Source: UBA12077 sp963665525 (GTDB taxonomy: Bacteria; Bacteroidota; Bacteroidia; Bacteroidales; UBA12077). Taken from it: a DNA stretch of 64,000 nt. The notes under the pieces were generated by a model. The model saw nothing but the letters and a program-made list of their open reading frames with translations, had not been told where the DNA came from and made no database searches. Below, in pieces: positions 18,155-26,845 of the stretch. How positions within the stretch are numbered: the stretch's first letter is position 1; each line of letters begins with the position of its first letter. The position numbers and the translations under genes are program-made. Location: contig OY762280.1 of assembly GCA_963665525.1 (NCBI GenBank), forward strand, positions 4,030,001-4,094,000, read 5' to 3'.

Positions 18155-19033
18155 TTATTTAATTTTATGTTTTTGATATCTTATTGAAAAAGCCCTGGAA
18201 GCAATGCTGGTTATAAGTACTATAGCAGTTAAAACTAATGCCGAAGCATATGCTCTGTTTTGAACTTCAGGAATAGGTGAGCTCAATTGAAAGAATACCG
18301 AAAGAGGCAATGTTGCTGTAGGCTCAGAAAGAGAATTAGGAATATAATCAGTATATCCTGCAGTAAAAAGCACAGCTGCAGTATCTCCAATAGCCCTTCC
18401 AAAAGACAGTAAGACAGCTGTAATTAATCCGGGGATACATTGTTTAAGTATTACCCTGTAAGCAGTTTCAGATTTTGTTGATCCAAGAGAAAATGCAGAC
18501 TCGATCAAACCTTTTGGGACTGTTTTTAATACTTCATCCATAGAGCGAATCATAATAGGTATAATAAATAAGGTAACTGTTATTATACCTGCCAGCAGAG
18601 AAGTTCTTAAGCCTAAGAATACCATTAATGTAAATCCAAAAGCACCATATACGATAGATGGTATCCCCCATAATAAGTCTAAAAAGAAGCGGATTAAGTT
18701 CACTATCTTCTTGTCTTTCACTTTGTGAATATTCATATAAAGAGCTAACGGAAGGCTAATACATAGTGAGAGTAATGTTGCTCCAGCTGAAAGATAGAGA
18801 GAACCTATAATCGCATTTAAAATGCCTCCTTCTTTTCCGAAATAATAACCTCCTTTTGGTGTTTGTGAAATCATTTCCCAGGATAAAGCAGGAATACCTT
18901 TTATCATGATGCTTATGACGATAGCAAGTAATGCTATGATGATGATGATTGTCGATATAATCATTAAAGATTTAAACAATAGCTCATCAGCTTTTTTTAA
19001 GGTGTGTCGGTTTATTTTAAATTTTCTTTTCAT
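18155..19033 (-). CDS. pstA: Phosphate ABC transporter permease PstA
   Basis: This 292-residue protein has six membrane segments. The binding-protein-dependent permease motif is at SAFSLGSTKSETAYRVILKQ (about 180-200). The region ISQTPKGGYYFGKEGGILNA is typical of PstA. It overlaps pstC by 17 bases and is followed by pstB. It forms the membrane channel together with PstC. Confidence 0.92.
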   Translation of the reverse strand: MKRKFKINRHTLKKADELLFKSLMIISTIIIIIALLAIVISIMIKGIPALSWEMISQTPKGGYYFGKEGGILNAIIGSLYLSAGATLLSLCISLPLALYMNIHKVKDKKIVNLIRFFLDLLWGIPSIVYGAFGFTLMVFLGLRTSLLAGIITVTLFIIPIMIRSMDEVLKTVPKGLIESAFSLGSTKSETAYRVILKQCIPGLITAVLLSFGRAIGDTAAVLFTAGYTDYIPNSLSEPTATLPLSVFFQLSSPIPEVQNRAYASALVLTAIVLITSIASRAFSIRYQKHKIK

Positions 19034-19928
19034 AATGAGTAATCATATATCTTGATCCCAGATTAAAAACAGTTACAACAATAAATAATATGAGAGCAGC
19101 AAACATTAAAGCAGAATCGTACATTGGAATGGAAAGCATTTCGCCATAATTATTGGCGATAAGTGCCGGCAGTGGGTAACCTGCCTGAAAAATTCCTTTC
19201 GGTATATGAACAACATTTCCAACAACCATAAGTACGGCAATAGTTTCACCAAAAGCCCTGGAGACGCCTAATCCAAAAGATGAAATTATCCCAGGAAAAG
19301 CTTTACGTGTTAATACTTTCTTAATCGTTTCCCATTTTGTAGCTCCTAACGATAAAGATGCTTCTGCTAATTCTGTTGGAATAGTCCTGTAAATTTCAAT
19401 AAGAATATTTAATACAAAAGGAATAATCATAATAGCCAAAACAATGGCCCCTGATAAAATACTGTATCCCGATGATTGTATGTTGAGCCATGAAGATAGC
19501 TTAGCTGTAAATGGCACAATAATAATGATGCCCCAAACACCATAAATTACTGAAGGTATCCCGGCAAGGATATCAATAATAGGATGCATTATTTGGAGGA
19601 TATATTTTTTAGTGTATTGTGTTAAGTAAATAGCTGTTAGTAAACAGATTGGAGCAGCAATAATTACAGATATCAGAGTAACCCATAAAGAACTTATGAT
19701 AAAAGGTAAAAAGCCAAATTTTCCAGATAGCGGTTTCCATTCGCTTGAAAACAGGAGATTTATAAAAGATGTTTTTTCTAATAATAAAGATGATTTAAAC
19801 AGCAATCCGATGAGTAAGATTAATGGAGTTGCTAAGACTAAATAATAACAACATTTCATCCAAAAACTTGATAAGTTATCACGAAAAGCTCGTCGTACTT
19901 TATAATTAGAAAGAGATAATAGTTTCAT
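19017..19928 (-). CDS. pstC: Phosphate ABC transporter permease PstC
   Basis: This 303-residue protein has six membrane segments and the permease coupling motif AEASLSLGATKWETIKKVLT. It also has FLFSSEWKPLSGKFGFLPFI-like sequence (LLFSSEWKPLSGKFGFLPF), typical of PstC. It overlaps the next gene, pstA, by 17 bases. It follows pstS after a gap of about 107 bases that may contain a processing or attenuation point, as is common where PstS is made in excess. No clear hairpin was found in the gap. Confidence 0.92.
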   Translation of the reverse strand: MKLLSLSNYKVRRAFRDNLSSFWMKCCYYLVLATPLILLIGLLFKSSLLLEKTSFINLLFSSEWKPLSGKFGFLPFIISSLWVTLISVIIAAPICLLTAIYLTQYTKKYILQIMHPIIDILAGIPSVIYGVWGIIIIVPFTAKLSSWLNIQSSGYSILSGAIVLAIMIIPFVLNILIEIYRTIPTELAEASLSLGATKWETIKKVLTRKAFPGIISSFGLGVSRAFGETIAVLMVVGNVVHIPKGIFQAGYPLPALIANNYGEMLSIPMYDSALMFAALILFIVVTVFNLGSRYMITHYEKKI

Positions 19929-20035
19929 CTTAATTGAGTTTCAATATGAGATCATGATATTGTAAATAGAAGAATATAAGCATTGTGCTAATTTCCTTAG
20001 CTCCTCTAAAAACAATATGTATGAGTGTTAAATGT

Positions 20036-21013
20036 TTATAGTTTATTAATTTCCTTTTCTAGTTTCTGATTGGGTAATTGAACATAACCACCTTCTTTAA
20101 CATAGTTCTGGCCATCAGTGATAATCCATTTTAAGAACTCGATAATTTCTTTTTGTTGGGGTTTTCCTTTGGAAACGAAATATAGTTCTCGTGCCGGAGG
20201 TGAAGGGAATTTCTCTTCTTTTATCGCATTCATGATATCGTCAAGATTGTTGTAGATTTTTTCATGATCATCAATTTGACCATTCTCGTTAAGATCTATA
20301 GGTATTATCTCAATTCCTGGATGCTTATGTCGGGTTTTGATATCATAGGCATAAATAATGTTATTGTAACCAATACCATGGATATCTGATTTAACAGCAT
20401 CGGCCATACCCGGGTCACCATATATTCCAATACCAACAAGACTTTCTTGATTTTTACCAAGAAATAATCCCCACATTTGGGCAGCCCCGCAAGCATCGGA
20501 ACGTGTATAAACATTAATGTTTGAGGTTTCTTCCTGATCATTGAATAATTCATTCCAGGATTTAATTTCTCGTGTTATAAATAGTTGAATGAATTCATCA
20601 CGAGTGATCCCTCTTTTTCTTATTTTATCTATTACCGGAGAATTAGAGTTTATTGTTGGCAATACAGCGTCTTTTGTTACAGAAATCCACCATACTCCTT
20701 TAGCTTTTTCAACATCGGATATACCACGGGAGAACATTCCAAGATCAACAATTCCAGATAAAGCATCGGTCATGCCTTTACCTGCTCCTCCTGCTGATAT
20801 GTTAATTCTGACCTTTGGATGAATTTTACGAAATTCTTCGGCCCATTTAGCAGTCATAGGATATAATGCAAATGCTCCGGAAATAGTAATAGTACCTTTT
20901 AGTTCTTCGGATGCATTGTTAGAAATAGATTGGGATTCATTCTTAGTTCTGTTATTACAAGCTATAAGTGTAATACAGAATATTGCTGTAATGATTAATA
21001 ATGATTTTTTCAT
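20036..21013 (-). CDS. pstS: Phosphate-binding lipoprotein PstS
   Basis: From the ATG at 21013 the protein has 325 residues and begins MKKSLLIITAIFCITLIACN, a lipoprotein signal with Cys in the lipobox LIAC. The mature part has the phosphate-binding PBP-like signatures ISGAFALYPMTAKWAEEF and INISAGGAGKGMTDALSG, and YTRSDACGAAQMWG later. It is longer than needed at the N-terminus if the upstream ATG at 21040 is used. It captures phosphate for PstCAB. A TACTTTTG -7 match lies 25-32 bp upstream of the start. Confidence 0.92.
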   Translation of the reverse strand: MKKSLLIITAIFCITLIACNNRTKNESQSISNNASEELKGTITISGAFALYPMTAKWAEEFRKIHPKVRINISAGGAGKGMTDALSGIVDLGMFSRGISDVEKAKGVWWISVTKDAVLPTINSNSPVIDKIRKRGITRDEFIQLFITREIKSWNELFNDQEETSNINVYTRSDACGAAQMWGLFLGKNQESLVGIGIYGDPGMADAVKSDIHGIGYNNIIYAYDIKTRHKHPGIEIIPIDLNENGQIDDHEKIYNNLDDIMNAIKEEKFPSPPARELYFVSKGKPQQKEIIEFLKWIITDGQNYVKEGGYVQLPNQKLEKEINKL

Positions 21014-21037
21014 AAAAGCTGATTTAAAATGATTAAT

Positions 21038-21045
21038 CAAAAGTA
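21038..21045 (-). promoter_or_regulatory. Candidate -7 element for pstS
   Basis: On the minus strand TACTTTTG matches TAnnTTTG and would start transcription a few bases before the ATG at 21013. No TTG lies at the usual -33 spacing, so an activator such as PhoB may be needed; no Pho box was identified. Confidence 0.35.
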
Positions 21046-21130
21046 GATTCTTATAAAATCAATTTAAACAGCTTAAAACTGTAAATTATGATAGGATATT
21101 ATGCGTAAGTATTTATGCGTATAAAAGAAA

Positions 21131-21163
21131 AAGGCTCTCGGACTGATTTAAGTCGAAAGCCTT
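21131..21163 (-). terminator. Intrinsic terminator of the acc operon
   Basis: AAGGCT-C-TCGGACT-GATTTA-AGTCGA-A-AGCCTT forms a long stem with one mismatch and a bulge. On the minus strand it is followed by CCTTTTTCTTTTAT, a T-rich tract, just after the stop of the carboxyltransferase fusion gene. Confidence 0.85.
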
Positions 21164-21184
21164 TTCTATCATATTAATATTCTA

Positions 21185-23119
21185 TTATATTTTCTCTATT
21201 GCCATTAATGGTTGATCTTTAGTAATTAATGTAGCATCATCAACCAATATTTTAACAATCTTGCATTTAAATGGAGCTTCAATTTCGTTAAATAGTTTCA
21301 TTGCTTCCAATATACAAATGGGATCCCCTTCTTTAACTTCAGTTCCTTCTTCTACAAATGGTGGTTTATCAGCAGATGGCGAACGGTAAAATGTTCCTGC
21401 CATTACAGCATTAATAGTTTCAGAATATTCTTGAGAACTGACTTCTGCTTTTTCTTCAATCTGTTCAGGCTTGATTTCTTTAATGTCTTCTGCATGAGCT
21501 TCAACAATAGGTTCCGAAATTACATGTCCTTTCGCACTACCATTACCTGATCGCATAGAAAGATTAAAATCACCTTTACGAATAACCAGTTCGCTTAAGT
21601 GCATTTTAGCAGCTTTTTCCAAAATAGTATTCATGCCATCATAATCCTCAGGGTGAAGCATTGGATTAGCTGTTCCAGAAACTGTTGATTCAACAGCTAC
21701 TTTCTTTTCCTTTTCGGGAGTTGCTTGTAAAGTTTCAAGTTCAATGTCAGCAGGAGTTTTTGCTCTTTTTTCTTCAGGTTGAGCTCTCCATTTAAAATAT
21801 TCCATTGAAACCTCAGGGAATAAGCAGTATGATAAAATATCTTCTTCGTTTTCGATCAATTCAGGATTAGCTACATTCTTTGTAGCATTAGGCAACATAG
21901 GGTTTAAATCATCGGCAGGTCTATGATCAATAGGTTTTTCTTTACCTAAAATTTGTTTTATAAATTTTGGATCGATAGGTGCTGGTGAACGACCATACAT
22001 TCCTTTCACATAATTTTTCACTTCTTGAGGTACCACTTTGTATCTTTCACCTGTTAAAACATTCATGACAGCTTGAGTGCCTACAATCTGACTTGTTGGT
22101 GTAACTAATGGAGGATATCCAAGATCTTTTCTTACACGAGTAACTTCCTCTAAAGCATCATTTAGTTTTTCTATGGCTCCTTGTTGTTCTAATTGAGAGC
22201 GGAAATTAGAAATCATCCCTCCAGGAATTTGATGAACCAATATTTCTGAATCAATAATCGGTTCATGACCTCTTCCTTTCGATCGTTTTGGTGTAAGATC
22301 TGAAAAGTATTTATTTACTTTTCGTAAAGCATCCATATCTAAATCAACATCAAATTCAGTTTCGTCAAAGATAGCATGAATAGTTTCTACAGGAGGTTGC
22401 GATGAAAAACCAGCCATGGAAGAAATGGCGCAGTCTACTGCACCAGCACCTGCTTGTGCTGCTTCATAATATGCCGTTTCTGACATTCCACTGGTAGCAT
22501 GACAATGTACCTGAATTGGGATGTGAAGTTCTTTCTTCAACGCTCCAACAAGATTTTTAGCCATGGTTGGAGATAATAATCCGGCCATATCTTTTATACA
22601 TAATGAATCGATACCCATAGCAACTTGCTCTTTGGCATCGCTTACATATTTTTCAATGGTGTGAACAGGACTAATAGTATAAGATAAAGATCCTTGAGCA
22701 TGAGCACCATGTTTTTTTACCGCTTTAATGGCGGCTTCTAAATTTCTTGAGTCGTTTAAAGCATCAAAGATTCTGAAAATATCGATCCCATTTTGGTGAG
22801 CAGTTTCAACAAAGCGATCAACCAAATCGTCAGAATAGTTTTTATATCCAACAATATTTTGTCCTCTTAATAACATTTGAAGAGGTGTCTTTTTTGCTTT
22901 TGACTTTATTAATCTAAGTCTTTCCCATGGGTTTTCGCGTAGATATCTTAAGCAAACATCAAATGTGGCACCGCCCCATACTTCTAAGGAATAGTAACCA
23001 ACATGATCAATGGTATCAATAATATCAATGATATCTTTTGTACGCATTCTTGTTGCCCAAAGCGATTGATGTCCATCTCTGAGGGTGGTATCTGTAACTC
23101 TTAGGATATTCTTTTTCAT
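21185..23119 (-). CDS. Pyruvate/oxaloacetate carboxyltransferase (5S/OadA type) fused to a complete AccB-like biotin carrier
   Basis: This protein has 644 residues. Residues 1-290 are an HMGL-like TIM barrel with RVTDTTLRDGHQSLWATRMR and the metal-binding HCHATSGMSE. Residues about 290-470 are a PYC_OADA domain. Residues about 510-644 resemble full-length AccB: an N-terminal piece (NTILEKAAKMHLSELVIRKG) and a biotin domain with AGTFYRSPSADKPPF and ILEAMKLFNE, biotinylated at about Lys608. The GTFYRSPS block is characteristic of AccB rather than of OadA or PycB. It follows accD and accA in one operon, and no separate accB or accC is in the window. It probably moves carboxyl groups between biotin and pyruvate or oxaloacetate and may also serve acetyl-CoA carboxylase. 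The second role is inference. Confidence 0.85.
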   Translation of the reverse strand: MKKNILRVTDTTLRDGHQSLWATRMRTKDIIDIIDTIDHVGYYSLEVWGGATFDVCLRYLRENPWERLRLIKSKAKKTPLQMLLRGQNIVGYKNYSDDLVDRFVETAHQNGIDIFRIFDALNDSRNLEAAIKAVKKHGAHAQGSLSYTISPVHTIEKYVSDAKEQVAMGIDSLCIKDMAGLLSPTMAKNLVGALKKELHIPIQVHCHATSGMSETAYYEAAQAGAGAVDCAISSMAGFSSQPPVETIHAIFDETEFDVDLDMDALRKVNKYFSDLTPKRSKGRGHEPIIDSEILVHQIPGGMISNFRSQLEQQGAIEKLNDALEEVTRVRKDLGYPPLVTPTSQIVGTQAVMNVLTGERYKVVPQEVKNYVKGMYGRSPAPIDPKFIKQILGKEKPIDHRPADDLNPMLPNATKNVANPELIENEEDILSYCLFPEVSMEYFKWRAQPEEKRAKTPADIELETLQATPEKEKKVAVESTVSGTANPMLHPEDYDGMNTILEKAAKMHLSELVIRKGDFNLSMRSGNGSAKGHVISEPIVEAHAEDIKEIKPEQIEEKAEVSSQEYSETINAVMAGTFYRSPSADKPPFVEEGTEVKEGDPICILEAMKLFNEIEAPFKCKIVKILVDDATLITKDQPLMAIEKI

Positions 23120-23134
23120 AATAGTTTAGGATTA

Positions 23135-24010
23135 TTATGGGTTAATTGTGAATTTACCCATTGCTGAGAATTTTTCAAATCTACTTTGAATTAATTCATC
23201 AACAGATAATTTTTGTAATAGTTTAATATTTTTAAGAATAGCTTTTTTAATAGATTCTGCCGTGGTTTCATAATTTGTATGAGCACCTTCACCAGGTTCT
23301 TGGATGATCTCATCAATGATGCCATGTTTTTTTAAGGCTTTAGCAGTAAGATTCAATGCTTCGGCAGCGTCTGGTGCAAATTTGGCATCGCGCCATAGAA
23401 TAGAAGCACATCCTTCGGGCGAAATAACTGAATAAATGGCATTTGATAACATTAAAATTTTATCTCCAACACCAATTCCTAAAGCTCCTCCACTTCCTCC
23501 TTCACCAATAACTACACATACAACTGGAACTTCAAGAGATGCCATTTCAGTAAGGTTTTTTGCAATGGCTTCTGCTTGTCCTCGTTCTTCAGCTTCTAAT
23601 CCGGGGAAAGCACCTGGAGTATCAATAAAAGTAATTATTGGAACATTAAATCGTTCGGCAAGTTTCATTAATCGAAGTGCTTTTCTGTATCCATCTGGTT
23701 TTGCCATTCCAAAATTACGTTCGATATTTTCTTGCGTTTTTTTGCCTTTATTGTGTCCAATAAGCATTACTTTTTGATCACCAATTTCTGCAAACCCTCC
23801 TATCATAGCTTTGTCATCTGAGAAATATCGATCGCCATGAAACTCTGTAAAATTGTTTACAATAAGCGATAAGTAATCTTGCAAAATAGGTCGTTTGGGA
23901 TGTCTGCTTATGCTTACAATATCCCAAGCACTTTCGTTTTGTTTTGCTTTTTTACTTGTCATTTTCTTTTCTTCTGTTAAAACCATTGTATTATCAAGTT
24001 CTAATCCCAT
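23135..24010 (-). CDS. accA: Acetyl-CoA carboxylase carboxyltransferase subunit alpha
   Basis: This 291-residue protein has AccA motifs FTEFHGDRYFSDDKAMIGGF, FIDTPGAFPGLEAEERGQAE and GEGGSGGALGIGVGDKILML. It is shorter than E. coli AccA (319) because the N-terminal helices are reduced, a form found in many other phyla. It carries the acetyl-CoA-binding half of the carboxyltransferase that makes malonyl-CoA for fatty acid synthesis. It lies 39 bases after accD and 15 bases before the carboxyltransferase-AccB fusion, in one direction. Separate accA and accD genes this close together form an operon here. Confidence 0.93.
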   Translation of the reverse strand: MGLELDNTMVLTEEKKMTSKKAKQNESAWDIVSISRHPKRPILQDYLSLIVNNFTEFHGDRYFSDDKAMIGGFAEIGDQKVMLIGHNKGKKTQENIERNFGMAKPDGYRKALRLMKLAERFNVPIITFIDTPGAFPGLEAEERGQAEAIAKNLTEMASLEVPVVCVVIGEGGSGGALGIGVGDKILMLSNAIYSVISPEGCASILWRDAKFAPDAAEALNLTAKALKKHGIIDEIIQEPGEGAHTNYETTAESIKKAILKNIKLLQKLSVDELIQSRFEKFSAMGKFTINP

Positions 24011-24049
24011 ATTTCAAAAATTTAAGTGATTAATTGTAAAGAGAATTAA

Positions 24050-24886
24050 CTACCTGTTATAAAAGCTTAAAACATTGCTTAGGTAATCTTTCATATCTTT
24101 ACGGTTAACTATGGAATCAACAAATCCATGTTCACGCAAGTACTCTGCTGTTTGAAAATCATCGGGAAGTTTTTCTCCAATGGTTTGTTCAATCACTCTT
24201 CGTCCTGCAAAAGCGATTAATGCTCCGGGTTCTGCAATGTTTAAATCACCCATCATGGCATAACTTGCTGATACTCCTCCTGTGGTTGGATTTGTTAAGA
24301 CCGATATATAAGGAATATTTTTTTTGTTAAGTCTGGCAACTCCAGCACATGTTTTTGCCATTTGCATCAAGGAAAGTGCTCCTTCTTGCATCCTGGCTCC
24401 TCCCGATGCTGAGAATACGATGTAAGGTAAGTTATGATCGTAAGCGTAATTAGCTGCTTGTAAAATCTTTTCTCCTGTACCACTTCCTAAACTGCCACCT
24501 AAAAATCGAAAATCCATAACTGCAATAACAACATGTATTCCATTCATTTTTCCGTGACCGGTAACTACAGCTTCAGAAATCCCGGTTTTTTTAATGTTGG
24601 CTTCGTATTTATCTTTATAACTACCTTTTAGATCATTGAATTTTAATGAATCTTCAGGGCTTATATTGTTAAACAACTCTTCGAAAGTATTTTTATCAAA
24701 TAAAAGGTTTATTCTTTCATATGAGGTAATTGCACCATGATAGTTGCAATTAGGACATACTTTCAGGTTTTTATCCCACTCTGTTTTGTAGATATGCGAA
24801 TTGCATTTTTTACATTTTACGTATAAATCTTTCTTGGATTTTTTTCTAACAGATACGTCGGGTTCACTATACCATGCCATGTTCAA
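24050..24886 (-). CDS. accD: Acetyl-CoA carboxylase carboxyltransferase subunit beta
   Basis: This 278-residue protein begins with a zinc ribbon, Cys25-x2-Cys28 (CKKCNSHIYKTEW) and Cys44-x2-Cys47 (CPNCNYHG), diagnostic of AccD. A crotonase-fold carboxyltransferase domain follows, with FLGGSLGSGTGEKI, FSASGGARMQEGALSLMQMA and NPTTGGVSASYAMMGDL. It pairs with AccA to form the alpha2-beta2 carboxyltransferase. It is the first gene of the acc operon; its promoter should lie in 24887-25000, where no exact TAnnTTTG was seen. Confidence 0.94.
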   Translation of the reverse strand: MNMAWYSEPDVSVRKKSKKDLYVKCKKCNSHIYKTEWDKNLKVCPNCNYHGAITSYERINLLFDKNTFEELFNNISPEDSLKFNDLKGSYKDKYEANIKKTGISEAVVTGHGKMNGIHVVIAVMDFRFLGGSLGSGTGEKILQAANYAYDHNLPYIVFSASGGARMQEGALSLMQMAKTCAGVARLNKKNIPYISVLTNPTTGGVSASYAMMGDLNIAEPGALIAFAGRRVIEQTIGEKLPDDFQTAEYLREHGFVDSIVNRKDMKDYLSNVLSFYNR

Positions 24887-25253
24887 GTCTCCCTATTTTT
24901 GTAGATATTATAATTTAATCTAATGATGACCCTGTTTTATAGACAAAAACAAAGACAAATAGTTTGGCAAAATAGTCAAATTTCTAAAAAAAAACTACTG
25001 AATATCAAAAAAACATGATATTCGTCATGTTTAATAAGGGGTTTAAAAGGTGATCATTTTCATGATCTTATTCAAAAGAAAGATTTTATTCATATTTATA
25101 AATTATCAGAAATGGTAGATAAACTGTAAAAAGTATTCAATGATTATATAGAAGTAACTCTAATTTTAATGGGAATAAAAATTCAAAGCATTGACATTTT
25201 TGAAACAATGTTGTAACTTGAAGTAAACCAGAGGAGAACGTATATCTGTTTTT
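24887..25253. other. Divergent intergenic region between accD and the exopolysaccharide operon
   Basis: These 367 AT-rich bases separate divergent operons. A TAACTTGA near 25211 misses the -7 consensus by one base. GAGGAGAA about 20 bp upstream of 25254 is purine-rich and could help translation of the receiver gene. No ORF or hairpin with a T tract was found. Confidence 0.45.
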
Positions 25254-25634
25254 ATGACAAGTATTAATTGTTTATTAATTTCTGAAGATTTAGTCTTTCG
25301 GGAGGTTATTCACCGACTCATTTGTTATGGTGTAGATGATGTGAATTTTATCAGTATACAATCTTTTGAAGCACTGAAAAAATTCCCTGAGCACACTAAG
25401 GAAGATATTATAATTCTAGATGATTCTTTATCTGGAACGGCACATTATGAAGTTATTTCTTATTTAAGAACTGTTAAAGATTTAGAAGCTCCAATTTATT
25501 TTTTTAGTCCTGCTGATTATATAGAGAAACAAGCCTATTTGAATGGTGTAAGCCATTTCTTTAAAAAGCCTTTTGACCCAAAGGTTGTTGTAGATCATAT
25601 TCTTTCAACAATTCAAACCATAAAACAAAAATGA
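25254..25634 (+). CDS. Stand-alone receiver (CheY-like) domain protein
   Basis: This 126-residue protein consists only of a receiver-like domain. It has acidic residues at 11-12 (ISEDLVF), the predicted phospho-acceptor Asp56 in IIILDDSLSG, Ser85 in YFFSPADY and Lys104/105 in FFKKPFDP. These are positions of the canonical set, although the N-terminal acidic pair and the sequence overall are divergent. There is no output domain. It overlaps the next gene, a YaiO-like barrel, by four bases and heads the polysaccharide operon. It may therefore control synthesis by protein contact rather than by DNA binding. The cognate kinase is not adjacent. Confidence 0.75.
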   Translation: MTSINCLLISEDLVFREVIHRLICYGVDDVNFISIQSFEALKKFPEHTKEDIIILDDSLSGTAHYEVISYLRTVKDLEAPIYFFSPADYIEKQAYLNGVSHFFKKPFDPKVVVDHILSTIQTIKQK

Positions 25635-26845
25635 AGATAAAGTATTACATATTACTCTATTTAATATTATTACCAACATGTGTAATAAGTCAGACTAATA
25701 TTGATTCTTTGTTTAATGTAGCGATTGAATATTCGAAGGAAAAGGATTATGAATCTGCTTTAAATATTGGCGAATCAATACTTTTAAAAGATCATAGCAG
25801 GTATGATGTACAAATTTTTATGGCTAATGTATATGCATGGCAAGAAAAATATGACCTAGCTAACGAGATTATTGAACAGGTATATGATAATCATTCGGAG
25901 AGCCAGGAATTATATGATGCATGGCTAAATATTCTTTTATGGAATAAAGATTATAAACGATTGCTTGAAATTGCGGATACTGCAGAGAAGAATAATTATC
26001 ATAATAAATATAACCTGTCATTAAAAAAGATTATTGCTTATACTGAACTTAAAGAATATGAACCAGGATTAAATTATATTAAGGATCATACAGGATTAAA
26101 AGATTCTGCAGAGATTACCTATTTATATCATCAATTATTAAAGTTAAAACATAGAAATGTTATTTCTGCTTATAGCTTAGTAGATTATATTCCGGATAAT
26201 ACTTTTCAATATTTTGGTTTTATGGATTATAACAGAGTTCTGGGGAAAAATAATTTATTGATTAGGTTGAATTATACCAACAAATTCGACACCTATGATT
26301 TTATGCCCGAGATAGATTATTATCAGTATCTATCAAAAGGGAATTATCTTTATTTCAACTTTGGGTACGGTATTCGTTGGGAGCTATTCCCTAAGCAGCG
26401 TGCAGGTATAGAGTATTATACCGCCATTAAAAAATGGGAATTAAGTTTAGGAGGTCGATTTTTGAACTTTAATAATAATCCTGTATATATGATTACATCA
26501 AAAGTCGAAAAGTATTTTTCACGATCTAGTTTAGCATTAAGACCATATTATGCATTTCAGGAAGGAAGAAATGCTTTATCGCTAGTAAGTACATTTAAGA
26601 TTTATGGTAAGAAACCAAATAATTATTCGGGTATTCAATTAGCCTACGGAAATTCTCCCGACGAAGGTTATAACTTACAAGGAGATATTTCATTAGAAAA
26701 CTATTGGATAAGAATTGAAAATAATTTTCAGCTCTCTGTTTCAACAGTATTGAATGTTGCTTTTAGATATACATACGAAGAAACGACTTCTGATAATTTT
26801 AGGAATCGTTATTCGATTGAATTATTGCTAAAACAAAGATTTTAA
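25631..26845 (+). CDS. YaiO-type outer-membrane beta-barrel protein with N-terminal TPR-like repeats
   Basis: This 404-residue protein has a signal peptide (MKIKYYILLYLILLPTCVIS) and helical TPR-like repeats in about 25-180 (YSKEKDYESALNIGESILLK and similar). A C-terminal barrel in about 190-404 is rich in Tyr and Phe strands and ends in a terminal aromatic residue (LLKQRF). The layout matches the YaiO outer membrane family and is analogous to PgaA and AlgK/AlgE, where TPRs guide polymer to an outer-membrane pore. It overlaps its neighbours by 4 bases and 1 base. A role in exporting the polymer made by the GT2 enzyme is inferred from architecture and context. Confidence 0.75.
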   Translation: MKIKYYILLYLILLPTCVISQTNIDSLFNVAIEYSKEKDYESALNIGESILLKDHSRYDVQIFMANVYAWQEKYDLANEIIEQVYDNHSESQELYDAWLNILLWNKDYKRLLEIADTAEKNNYHNKYNLSLKKIIAYTELKEYEPGLNYIKDHTGLKDSAEITYLYHQLLKLKHRNVISAYSLVDYIPDNTFQYFGFMDYNRVLGKNNLLIRLNYTNKFDTYDFMPEIDYYQYLSKGNYLYFNFGYGIRWELFPKQRAGIEYYTAIKKWELSLGGRFLNFNNNPVYMITSKVEKYFSRSSLALRPYYAFQEGRNALSLVSTFKIYGKKPNNYSGIQLAYGNSPDEGYNLQGDISLENYWIRIENNFQLSVSTVLNVAFRYTYEETTSDNFRNRYSIELLLKQRF

